Source: an uncultured beta proteobacterium (GTDB lineage: Bacteria; Pseudomonadota; Gammaproteobacteria; Burkholderiales; Burkholderiaceae). From it: DNA of 5,681 bases. Positions 1 to 5,681 of this stretch are shown piece after piece (position 1 is the first letter of the stretch; each line of letters starts with the position of its first letter). The notes beneath the pieces were generated by a model. That model did not search any database. It was not told the DNA's origin and saw only the letters and a program-made list of their open reading frames with translations. Position numbers and translations under genes: made by a program. The stretch is from the NCBI GenBank assembly GCA_903835865.1, contig CAILON010000262.1, forward strand, positions 1 through 5,681, in the 5' to 3' direction.

Positions 1-121
1 GGCCAAGGCCTGGTAATACACCAATCAATGTTCCCAAGACACAGCCAATTAAGCAGTACAGGAGATTTTGTAAGGTAAATGCAGTCTCGAAACCGAGGGA
101 TAAATTTGCAAATAATTCCAT
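1..121 (-). CDS. tctA: TctA-family tripartite transporter large membrane subunit, N-terminal fragment
   Basis: Only the first 40 codons are present; the gene continues past the left edge. TctA is the large multi-spanning inner-membrane subunit of tripartite tricarboxylate transporters, which use an ion gradient and a periplasmic binding protein (TctC) to import carboxylates. The reading frame starts at the ATG complementary to 119-121 and begins [11 protein letters not shown]. It then has a hydrophobic stretch (about residues 16-37) ending in GVLPGLG (34-40), the glycine/proline signature at the start of TctA proteins. It lies 19 bp after the tctB stop codon in the same orientation, so the two are almost certainly co-transcribed. 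The gap has no good Shine-Dalgarno sequence (only a GAG about 11 nt upstream), so translation may depend on coupling to tctB. The substrate cannot be told from this fragment. Confidence 0.9.
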   Translation of the reverse strand, partial: MELFANLSLGFETAFTLQNLLYCLIGCVLGTLIGVLPGLG

Positions 122-140
122 TTTGTAGGGTCTCGGTTCG

Positions 141-602
141 TTATTGTTGTAAGAAAACTGGCAAGAGTGGGAACTGGAGCTTTAAGCCCAGAACAAACAC
201 GGAGTAAGTAAAACTCACCAAGAAGGCGGCATTAATTGCAGTTCCCTTCCAAGTAAATTCTTTACTAGCACTTGCAGAAACAAATACCAAAACCACTACA
301 GCAACTAAAAAGCCCATTCTGGGGAGGAGTAATCCGTACAGAACTACCGCGCCAGTAATCTGACAAATGATGCGCCAGTTGAACTTGGGGATTGACTCAA
401 TCACAGCAGTAGCGCTGAATGATTTGATAAAAACCAAAAGGCCTATGGCGGCCATGAGTAGGCCTAGCCAGAAGGGGAAATAACCTGGCCCCATCTTGGC
501 TGCAGTGCCATATTGGTACTGTGATGCGACGATTGTGAAAAAGAGACCGATAACCATATACATGATTCCAGCCCCAAAATCCCGTTGATTGCGAATTTTC
601 AA
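141..602 (-). CDS. tctB: TctB-family tripartite transporter small membrane subunit (DUF1468), TTG start
   Basis: A 153-residue protein, the usual length for TctB, the small inner-membrane subunit that works with TctA and a periplasmic TctC receptor. Hydrophobic segments are visible at about residues 10-27, 44-60, 78-94, 97-112 and 121-142, which is four or five membrane helices. Between the first two lies the family's loop signature, [13 protein letters not shown] (31-43). The start is TTG (complement of 600-602): AAGGAG stands 6 nt upstream, and no ATG or GTG occurs in frame in the region just upstream. The next methionines (residues 14 and 16) would cut into the first helix. It is the first gene of a minus-strand tctB-tctA unit and is divergent from alaS. 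Solute specificity is unknown; family members carry citrate, other dicarboxylates and tricarboxylates, or unrelated acids. Confidence 0.9.
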   Translation of the reverse strand: MKIRNQRDFGAGIMYMVIGLFFTIVASQYQYGTAAKMGPGYFPFWLGLLMAAIGLLVFIKSFSATAVIESIPKFNWRIICQITGAVVLYGLLLPRMGFLVAVVVLVFVSASASKEFTWKGTAINAAFLVSFTYSVFVLGLKLQFPLLPVFLQQ

Positions 603-608
603 GTTGCG

Positions 609-614
609 CTCCTT
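609..614 (-). promoter_or_regulatory. Shine-Dalgarno site fixing the TTG start of tctB
   Basis: On the minus strand AAGGAG is followed by 6 nt (CGCAAC) and then the TTG codon. This is a near-perfect ribosome-binding site at good spacing and is the main reason for choosing TTG over the downstream ATG codons. Confidence 0.8.
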
Positions 615-655
615 ATTTATCGACTTAATTGCCGATCTATTTATTGATGTGTGCG

Positions 656-686
656 ATTGTAAGGCAGGAATGGGCTATCTTGTCTA
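656..686 (-). promoter_or_regulatory. Candidate sigma70 promoter for tctB-tctA
   Basis: On the minus strand TAGACA (686-681, 5 of 6 matches to TTGACA) and TACAAT (661-656, 5 of 6 matches to TATAAT) are separated by 19 bp. The spacer is longer than the ideal 17 bp, so the call is tentative. Transcription would begin near 649, giving a leader of nearly 50 nt ahead of the tctB start. Its -35 box touches the 684-699 inverted repeat. Confidence 0.45.
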
Positions 687-699
687 GGGTTTGCCCTAG
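684..699. promoter_or_regulatory. Inverted repeat CTAGGG-TTTG-CCCTAG over divergent -35 boxes
   Basis: Two perfect 6-bp arms (684-689 and 694-699) separated by 4 bp. The left arm overlaps the candidate tctB -35 box (681-686) and the right arm overlaps the alaS -35 box (691-696). The symmetry and position suit a protein-binding operator or a shared activator site. The regulator is not identifiable from the sequence. An RNA hairpin role is unlikely, because the repeat lies upstream of both predicted transcription starts. Confidence 0.4.
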
Positions 700-719
700 G
701 CATTTGGCAATGCGATAAT
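691..719 (+). promoter_or_regulatory. Extended -10 sigma70 promoter of alaS
   Basis: TTGCCC (691-696, 4 of 6 matches to TTGACA) is followed by a 17-bp spacer and GATAAT (714-719, 5 of 6 matches to TATAAT). A TG dinucleotide at 711-712 sits one base before the hexamer, giving an extended -10 element. The expected start point, 6-8 nt after the hexamer, is about 725-727, on or next to the alaS ATG at 727. I found no other plausible promoter in the gap that would give a longer leader. Confidence 0.6.
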
Positions 720-727
720 TATTGCCA
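705..727. promoter_or_regulatory. Inverted repeat TGGCAAT-N9-ATTGCCA around the alaS -10 box, possible operator
   Basis: Perfect 7-bp arms at 705-711 and 721-727 are separated by 9 bp that contain the whole -10 hexamer (714-719). The right arm ends on the A of the alaS start codon. Arm centres are 16 bp apart, about one and a half helical turns. A dimeric protein bound here would block the -10 region. In E. coli, AlaRS is reported to repress its own gene by binding a palindrome flanking the transcription start, so autogenous control is a reasonable hypothesis. Homology of the sites is not claimed. Confidence 0.4.
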
Positions 728-3351
728 TGAAAGTCTCCCAAATTCGCCAGGCATACCTGGATTTCTTTGCCCAAAAAGGCCACCAAATCGTCCCTTCTAG
801 CCCAGTAGTACCGGGAGATGATCCAACTCTGCTATTTACTAATGCGGGCATGAATCAGTTCAAGGACGTATTTCTGGGTTTTGACAAGCGTCCCTACAAC
901 CGTGCTACAAGCGCTCAAAAGTGTATTCGAGCCGGCGGAAAACACAATGATTTGGATAACGTTGGCTATACCGCCCGTCATCACACCTTTTTTGAGATGC
1001 TGGGTAATTTCTCGTTTGGTGACTATTTTAAGAAGGATGCGATTCAATTTGCTTGGGACTTATTGACCCAGGTGTTGAAGTTGCCTAAAGATAAACTCTT
1101 GGTCACTGTCTATGCGGAAGATGACGAAGCATATGAGATTTGGAATAAACAAATTGGCATACCAGCTGATCGCATTATTCGCATCGGGGATAACAAGGGC
1201 GCGCGTTACGCTTCTGATAATTTCTGGATGATGGGTGACACAGGACCTTGTGGTCCGTGTACAGAAATTTTTTATGATCATGGCGAACATATTCCTGGTG
1301 GCCCTCCTGGCAGCCCTGATGAAGATGGTGACCGCTTCATCGAAATTTGGAATAACGTTTTTATGCAGTTCAATCGCGATGAGGCTGGCAATATGCATCC
1401 GCTGCCTAAGCCAAGCGTGGATACCGGCATGGGTCTTGAGCGCATTGCTGCGGTCTTGCAGCACGTGCATTCCAATTACGAAATCGATCTCTTTGTTAAT
1501 TTATTAAAAGCCGCCAAAGACGCTGTAGATCAGGCTGGCGGCGAGAACTGTGACACGCAAAGCCCATCACTGAAAGTGATTGCAGATCATATTCGCGCCT
1601 GCAGTTTTGTCGTGGTTGATGGTGTGATCCCTGGCAATGCTGGTCGTGGCTATGTTTTGCGCCGGATTGCACGCCGCGCGATCAGGCACGGTTATAAATT
1701 AGGTGCTCGCAAACCATTCTTCTATCAGTTAGTTCCTGCGCTTGTAAAAGAAATGGGCGATGCCTATCCAGAGTTACGTGCAGCACAAGATAAAGTGAGT
1801 GATGTGCTCAAGCAAGAAGAAGAGCGCTTCTTCCAAACGATCGCCAATGGGATGGAGATCTTGGAAGGTGCTTTATCAGGTGGAGCAAAAGTGGTTGATG
1901 GTGATACTGCCTTCCGCCTGCACGACACTTTCGGTTTCCCATTAGATTTAACGGCTGATGTTTGTCGTGAGCGTGGCGTTACTGTAGATGCACAGGGCTT
2001 TGAAGTGGCTATGCAAAAGCAGCGTGATCAAGCACGTGCCGCAGGTAAATTTAAAGTGGCCCAAGGCTTGGAGTACAAAGGTAAGCCAACCCAGTTCCAT
2101 GGTTACGACACCTTGAGGCATGAAGGTGCAAAAGTAAGCGCTTTGTATCTAGATGGCACACAAGTACAGTCGATAAAGGCGGGTGATGTAGCTGTGATCG
2201 TGTTGGATAACACGCCTTTTTATGCGGAGTCGGGTGGACAGGTCGGCGATAAAGGTGAACTGCGCAATGAAACGGTCCGTTTTGGTGTGGATGACACTTT
2301 CAAGATTCAGGCAGATGTCTTTGGTCACCAAGGTGAAGTGCTTGAAGGCGAAATCAAGGTGGGCGACGCATTAAATGCTCTAGTGGATGTATCTCAACGA
2401 ACCGATACGATGCGCAATCACAGCGCAACCCATATATTGCACAAGGCTCTCCGCGAGGTCTTGGGTGATCATGTGCAGCAAAAAGGTTCTTTGGTGGACG
2501 CTAGCAAAACCCGCTTTGACTTTACGCACAATGCGCCAGTGACGGCAGAACAGATTCGTCGCGTTGAAGATATTGTGAATCGTGAAATTCTGGAAAACAG
2601 CGCCACTTCAGGCAAGGTAATGTCTTTGGAGGATGCGCAAAAGACCGGCGCCATGATGCTCTTTGGTGAGAAATATGGCGATGAAGTGCGTGTGCTAGAA
2701 ATTGGTAGTTCGAAAGAATTGTGTGGCGGTACCCACGTAGCGCGCACGGGCGACATTGGTAGTCTGAAGATTATTTCAGAAAGCGGTGTGGCTGCAGGTA
2801 TTCGTCGCGTTGAAGCTCTTACCGGCAATAACGCCTTGCAGTTCTTGCAAGGTTTAGAGGACAGAATTAATGAAGCAGCAACGATTCTGAAAACCCATCC
2901 GGGAGACTTAGTCAATCGTGTTGCTCAGTTACAAGATGCACTGCGTCAGGCAGAGCGTGATTTAGAAAAAGCAAACTCTAAATTGGCTGCAAGCCAAGGC
3001 GATGAGCTGGCTAGTCAAGCAATCGACGTTAATGGTCTAAAGGTCTTGGCGGTTCGTTTGGACGGCGCTGATGCGCAGGTTTTACGGGAGACTATGGATG
3101 CGCTCAAGGCCAAACTAAAGACAGCTGCAATTGTCTTGGCTTCTGTACAAGGCGATAAAGTCAGTTTGATTGCTGGTGTTACCGCTGACTCGATTGGCAA
3201 AGTTAAAGCTGGCGATTTGGTGAACTTTGTTGCACAACAGGTTGGTGGCAAGGGTGGCGGTAAACCCGAGATGGCAATGGCTGGTGGCAATGATCCTAGC
3301 AAGATTGGCGCTGCATTGGCAGGCGTTAAAGATTGGGTGGCTAGCAAATGA
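727..3351 (+). CDS. alaS: Alanine--tRNA ligase (AlaRS)
   Basis: A full-length 874-residue class II synthetase (about 876 in E. coli) that charges tRNA(Ala) with alanine in the cytoplasm and hydrolyses Ser- and Gly-tRNA(Ala). The aminoacylation core (about 1-250) shows [17 protein letters not shown] (35-51), the motif 2 region [18 protein letters not shown] (85-102), [12 protein letters not shown] (170-181) and motif 3 GMGLERIA (234-241). The helical tRNA-recognition part has N304 and D400, which probably match the E. coli Asn303 and Asp400 that read the G3:U70 pair. The editing domain has the zinc-type site HSATH (H565, H569) and CGGTH (C666, H670). A coiled coil (about 722-758) and the C-Ala domain with [15 protein letters not shown] (840-854) complete it. 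The ATG at 727 matches the family's N-terminus, and an in-frame stop at 697-699 blocks a longer form. No Shine-Dalgarno sequence precedes it. The stop codon overlaps the next gene's start. Confidence 0.98.
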   Translation: MKVSQIRQAYLDFFAQKGHQIVPSSPVVPGDDPTLLFTNAGMNQFKDVFLGFDKRPYNRATSAQKCIRAGGKHNDLDNVGYTARHHTFFEMLGNFSFGDYFKKDAIQFAWDLLTQVLKLPKDKLLVTVYAEDDEAYEIWNKQIGIPADRIIRIGDNKGARYASDNFWMMGDTGPCGPCTEIFYDHGEHIPGGPPGSPDEDGDRFIEIWNNVFMQFNRDEAGNMHPLPKPSVDTGMGLERIAAVLQHVHSNYEIDLFVNLLKAAKDAVDQAGGENCDTQSPSLKVIADHIRACSFVVVDGVIPGNAGRGYVLRRIARRAIRHGYKLGARKPFFYQLVPALVKEMGDAYPELRAAQDKVSDVLKQEEERFFQTIANGMEILEGALSGGAKVVDGDTAFRLHDTFGFPLDLTADVCRERGVTVDAQGFEVAMQKQRDQARAAGKFKVAQGLEYKGKPTQFHGYDTLRHEGAKVSALYLDGTQVQSIKAGDVAVIVLDNTPFYAESGGQVGDKGELRNETVRFGVDDTFKIQADVFGHQGEVLEGEIKVGDALNALVDVSQRTDTMRNHSATHILHKALREVLGDHVQQKGSLVDASKTRFDFTHNAPVTAEQIRRVEDIVNREILENSATSGKVMSLEDAQKTGAMMLFGEKYGDEVRVLEIGSSKELCGGTHVARTGDIGSLKIISESGVAAGIRRVEALTGNNALQFLQGLEDRINEAATILKTHPGDLVNRVAQLQDALRQAERDLEKANSKLAASQGDELASQAIDVNGLKVLAVRLDGADAQVLRETMDALKAKLKTAAIVLASVQGDKVSLIAGVTADSIGKVKAGDLVNFVAQQVGGKGGGKPEMAMAGGNDPSKIGAALAGVKDWVASK

Positions 3352-3587
3352 GTCAGGACATTGTTTTTAATGCAGAAGTAGATGCCATCGGCATGAACTG
3401 CCCACTACCTATTTTGCGTACCAAAAAAGCCTTAGCGACGATGCAGTCAGGCGAAGTCTTAAAGATCAAGGCAACGGATGCAGGCGCTGCTCACGACTTT
3501 CCTGCTTTTGCTAAACAAACTGGGAATGAATTGATTGCCAGCACCACCGAAGGTGAAGTGCTGGTCTTCTACATGAAAAGACGCTAA
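3348..3587 (+). CDS. TusA/SirA/YedF-family sulfur-carrier-like protein
   Basis: A 79-residue cytoplasmic protein of the TusA family. It carries the defining CPLP motif (C18-P21) in [15 protein letters not shown] (15-29); in TusA itself this cysteine accepts persulfide sulfur from a cysteine desulfurase and passes it on for tRNA 2-thiouridine synthesis. The later [23 protein letters not shown] segment (positions about 37-59, [11 protein letters not shown] at 44-54) and the closing beta strand (EVLVFYMK) also fit the two-layer alpha/beta fold. The ATG overlaps the alaS stop as ATGA, and GGTGG (3336-3340) lies 7 nt upstream as a partial Shine-Dalgarno sequence, so it is very probably co-transcribed and translationally coupled with alaS. 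The family includes paralogues with different or unknown roles, and the genome is likely to have more than one, so I withhold the tusA symbol. Confidence 0.9.
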   Translation: MSQDIVFNAEVDAIGMNCPLPILRTKKALATMQSGEVLKIKATDAGAAHDFPAFAKQTGNELIASTTEGEVLVFYMKRR

Positions 3588-3593
3588 GCAGTC

Positions 3594-4478
3594 TTAAGTG
3601 AGCGAACGGCTTTTTAAGTAAGCCGCAAAATCAGTCGCTACTTCTGGGTGGCGTAAGGCAAACTCTACTGAAGCCTTGAGATAGCCTAATTTGCTACCGC
3701 AGTCATAGCGCACGCCATCGTATTCATAAGCAAATACAGGCTCTACTTTTAATAATGAAGCGATCGCATCAGTGAGTTGGATTTCGCCGCCTGCACCTGG
3801 CTTGAGATTACGAATGTGGCTAAAAATATCGGATGACAATACATAGCGTCCCACAACGGCTAAGTTAGAGGGGGCATCTTTAGGCTGTGGCTTTTCCACA
3901 ATGCCATTCAGTCGATAGATGCCTTTCGCTACTTCGAGGCCATCAACGATTCCGTAAGAGCTGCTCTTAGCAGGATCAATTTTTTCAACCGCTAATACTG
4001 AACCGTTTTGCTCTTCAAATACTTTCAGCATTTGCTTGAGTACTGGAGGTTGGCCATCCAACAAGTCATCAGCCAAGATGATGGCAAAAGGCTCATCACG
4101 TACTAATTTTTCTGCGCATAAAACAGCGTGGCCTAAGCCAAGCGCTTCTGGTTGGCGGACATAAACACAATCCACATGACTTGGCTTTACGCTACGAACG
4201 ATTTCGAGCAAAGCCTGTTTATTTTTGGCTTCAAGTTCAGCTTCAAGCTCATAGGCTTTATCAAAGTGATCTTCAATCGCACGCTTGCTGCGTCCAGTAA
4301 CGAAGATCATTTCAGTAATGCCAGCGGCAATTGCCTCTTCTACTGCGTATTGGATTAATGGCTTATCGACCACATTAAGCATTTCCTTAGGGCTGGCCTT
4401 AGTGGCTGGCAAAAAGCGGGTGCCTAGTCCTGCAACTGGAAAAACTGCTTTAGTAATGGCTTTGGTGCTTAAAGGCAT
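3594..4478 (-). CDS. galU: UTP--glucose-1-phosphate uridylyltransferase
   Basis: A 294-residue protein (E. coli GalU is about 302) that makes UDP-glucose and pyrophosphate from UTP and glucose-1-phosphate. UDP-glucose feeds lipopolysaccharide, exopolysaccharide and galactose metabolism. The nucleotidyltransferase fold is clear: nucleotide-binding [18 protein letters not shown] (17-34) with the following [12 protein letters not shown] (38-49), [15 protein letters not shown] (108-122), the metal-binding strand [10 protein letters not shown] (131-140), GIVEKP (192-197) and [10 protein letters not shown] (230-239). The chosen ATG lies about ten residues before the conserved TKAVFPVAG start; only a weak GGA (4485-4487) precedes it. 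It follows valS by 14 bp on the same strand and is probably co-transcribed with it. Its 3' end faces the tusA-like gene across 6 bp. The sequence is complete with no missing key residue. Confidence 0.96.
   Translation of the reverse strand: MPLSTKAITKAVFPVAGLGTRFLPATKASPKEMLNVVDKPLIQYAVEEAIAAGITEMIFVTGRSKRAIEDHFDKAYELEAELEAKNKQALLEIVRSVKPSHVDCVYVRQPEALGLGHAVLCAEKLVRDEPFAIILADDLLDGQPPVLKQMLKVFEEQNGSVLAVEKIDPAKSSSYGIVDGLEVAKGIYRLNGIVEKPQPKDAPSNLAVVGRYVLSSDIFSHIRNLKPGAGGEIQLTDAIASLLKVEPVFAYEYDGVRYDCGSKLGYLKASVEFALRHPEVATDFAAYLKSRSLT
3607..3625. other. Weak inverted repeat CGGCTT-N7-AAGCCG in the galU 3' end
   Basis: Perfect 6-bp arms (3607-3612 and 3620-3625) with a 7-nt loop, within the last galU codons and about 20 bp past the tusA-like stop codon. 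It is the best stem near the convergent gene ends. Neither strand has the run of Ts after the stem that an intrinsic terminator needs: the plus strand continues CAAAATC and the minus strand TTCGCTC. It may be only a feature of the coding sequence. Confidence 0.2.
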
Positions 4479-4492
4479 TTAGGGTCCAATCT

Positions 4493-5681
4493 TTATTTAA
4501 GTCGCTCTAATTGTGCAACAAGCTTCTGATGGTTCTGCTCAAAACCCGTAAGGCGTTGTTTTTCCTGGGCAACAACTTCAGCTGGGGCTCTGGCCACAAA
4601 GCTTTCGTTGGTGAGTTTAGCGTTTGCTTTGTTGATTTCGTTAGCAAGGCGTTCAATTTCTTTGCCTAGGCGAATGCGCTCCGCAGCCACATCTACCTCA
4701 ATTTTGAGCAAGAGCTTCAAATTACCCACTAAGGCCATTGGTGCCCCTGGAGCATCTTTCTCAAGAGCGGATTCATCGCTATAGATTTTGACTTCAGAAA
4801 GCTTAGCTAAAGCTAAAAGATAAGGGGTCGCTTTTTGGAGGAAGGGTTCAGGTCCGCTAATCCAAAGCGGTACTTTTTGACCTGGGGGAACTTGCATTTC
4901 TCCTCGCAGGTTTCTGCAAGCATCCACAATAGATTTAATTTGTGCGACCCAGACTTCACTTTGATCGTCAACTTTATCTGGCTGTGCAACGGGATAAGCT
5001 TGGAGTGCAATAGTTTGCTTTTCTTGATCGGCGATAGCTTTGCCGCTTTTGGGGGCAACGGTTTGCCACAGTGTTTCGGTGATAAATGGAATGAGGGGGT
5101 GAGCCATGCGCAAGATGGTTTCCAGCACACGCAATAGAGTGCGGCGAGTAGCGCGTTGCTGTGCAGGTGTCCCGGTTTGTAACTGCACCTTAGCCAACTC
5201 TAAATACCAGTCGCAGTATTCATCCCAAACAAATTGATAGATGCTGCTAGCAATATTGTCAAAACGATAGTTTTCAAAACCTTTAGCAACGTCGGCCTCA
5301 GTTTTTTGCAAGATCGACACAATCCATTTGTCTGCTGGAGAGAAATCTAAATATCCCTCTGGACCGCACTGGTTATCGCATGGGGCAAAACCATTGTCTT
5401 CGTCACCGCCTGGACAATTCATCAACACAAAGCGTGTAGCGTTCCACAGTTTGTTACAGAAGTTGCGATAGCCTTCACAGCGCTTTTGATCAAAGTTGAT
5501 ATTGCGACCTAGGGAGGCCAGCGAAGCAAAGGTAAAACGCAAAGCGTCAGTACCAAATGCAGGGATGCCCTCAGGAAACTCTTTTTTGGTTTTCTTACCA
5601 ATACTTTCCGCTTGTTTTGGATTCATCAGACCAGAAGTTCTCTTGGTAACGAGCTCTTCAATTTTGATGCCATCAATCAAA
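4493..5681 (-). CDS. valS: Valine--tRNA ligase, C-terminal portion
   Basis: The last 395 codons of a class I synthetase (about 950 residues in E. coli) that charges tRNA(Val). The reading frame is open to the right edge, so the catalytic Rossmann fold and editing domain lie outside the window. The first codon read, TTG at 5678-5680, is an internal leucine, not a start: the segment [15 protein letters not shown] normally follows shortly after the KMSKS loop. Visible family features, in fragment numbering, are FGTDALRFT (42-50), [24 protein letters not shown] (61-84), the anticodon-binding helical domain with [15 protein letters not shown] (about 149-163) and [13 protein letters not shown] (193-205), and a C-terminal coiled-coil tRNA arm over the last 65 residues, rich in Glu, Lys and Leu. 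A loop with three cysteines (C89, C101, C105) precedes SPADKW. It stops 14 bp before galU on the same strand. Confidence 0.96.
   Translation of the reverse strand, partial: LIDGIKIEELVTKRTSGLMNPKQAESIGKKTKKEFPEGIPAFGTDALRFTFASLASLGRNINFDQKRCEGYRNFCNKLWNATRFVLMNCPGGDEDNGFAPCDNQCGPEGYLDFSPADKWIVSILQKTEADVAKGFENYRFDNIASSIYQFVWDEYCDWYLELAKVQLQTGTPAQQRATRRTLLRVLETILRMAHPLIPFITETLWQTVAPKSGKAIADQEKQTIALQAYPVAQPDKVDDQSEVWVAQIKSIVDACRNLRGEMQVPPGQKVPLWISGPEPFLQKATPYLLALAKLSEVKIYSDESALEKDAPGAPMALVGNLKLLLKIEVDVAAERIRLGKEIERLANEINKANAKLTNESFVARAPAEVVAQEKQRLTGFEQNHQKLVAQLERLK

Noticed and set aside
613..647. Imperfect direct repeat TTATTTATCGA / CTATTTATTGA (9 of 11 identical, 24 bp apart)
   Set aside because: AT-rich and low in complexity in an AT-rich intergenic region; likely chance, though it lies in the tctB leader.
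603..726. A T-box, riboswitch or leader peptide controlling alaS
   Set aside because: The predicted transcript has essentially no leader, the gap is only 124 bp, and there is no T-box motif, specifier stem, attenuator or short alanine-rich open frame.
1060..1507. Overlapping open frames on both strands within alaS (for example 1060-1470 minus, 1278-1475 minus, 1235-1507 plus)
   Set aside because: They lie wholly inside the conserved AlaRS catalytic domain, have no ribosome-binding sites or recognisable protein features, and reflect codon bias of the real gene.
2469..3347. Antisense open frames at 2469-2915 and 3015-3347
   Set aside because: They are complementary to the AlaRS editing and C-Ala domains, with low-complexity Ala/Pro/Ser-rich translations typical of shadow frames.
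4152..5137. Open frames inside galU and valS (4152-4358 plus, 4285-4482 plus, 4813-5130 minus, 4835-5137 plus)
   Set aside because: Each overlaps a confidently identified gene in another frame and has no family features.
5678..5680. TTG at the right edge as a start codon for a 395-residue protein
   Set aside because: The translation continues an internal ValRS segment that follows the KMSKS loop; the frame simply runs off the window.
1..5681. A novel defence, mobile or biosynthetic system in this window
   Set aside because: Every gene is a recognisable housekeeping or transporter family member, gene spacing is tight, and no repeats, integrase, transposase or unknown large protein is present.

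Overview
The window looks like ordinary chromosome from a low-to-moderate GC betaproteobacterium of the Burkholderiales, most likely a freshwater Polynucleobacter or close relative. This is inferred from protein character and gene company: a 874-residue AlaRS followed by a TusA-family protein, a ValRS with a cysteine-containing loop before its SPADKW segment, a TctA/TctB-type transporter, and moderate AT-richness for this order. No database search was possible, so the genus is a guess.

Layout from left to right. Positions 1-602 (minus strand) hold the start of a tctA gene and a complete tctB gene, two membrane subunits of a tripartite tricarboxylate-type transporter; no tctC lies ahead of tctB here. 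Positions 603-726 are a compact divergent control region. Positions 727-3587 (plus strand) hold alaS and a small TusA-family gene that overlap by ATGA. Positions 3594-5681 (minus strand) hold galU and, upstream of it in the same orientation, the 3' part of valS, which runs off the right edge. The tusA-like gene and galU converge with only 6 bp between their stop codons.

Functionally, this is housekeeping: two aminoacyl-tRNA synthetases (Ala, Val), UDP-glucose synthesis for the cell envelope, a small sulfur-carrier-type protein, and carboxylate uptake. There are no mobile elements, tRNA or rRNA genes, CRISPR arrays or defence genes, and I see no evidence of a new multi-gene system. No stretch over 300 bases lacks a gene.

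The part that repays a second look is the 124-bp gap between tctB and alaS. A well-formed extended -10 promoter ends so close to the alaS ATG that the mRNA should be essentially leaderless, and no Shine-Dalgarno sequence is present. A perfect 7-bp inverted repeat brackets the -10 box, and a second perfect 6-bp inverted repeat sits over the -35 boxes of the two predicted divergent promoters. This arrangement could allow autogenous control of alaS, as reported for E. coli alaS, and possibly joint control with the transporter genes.
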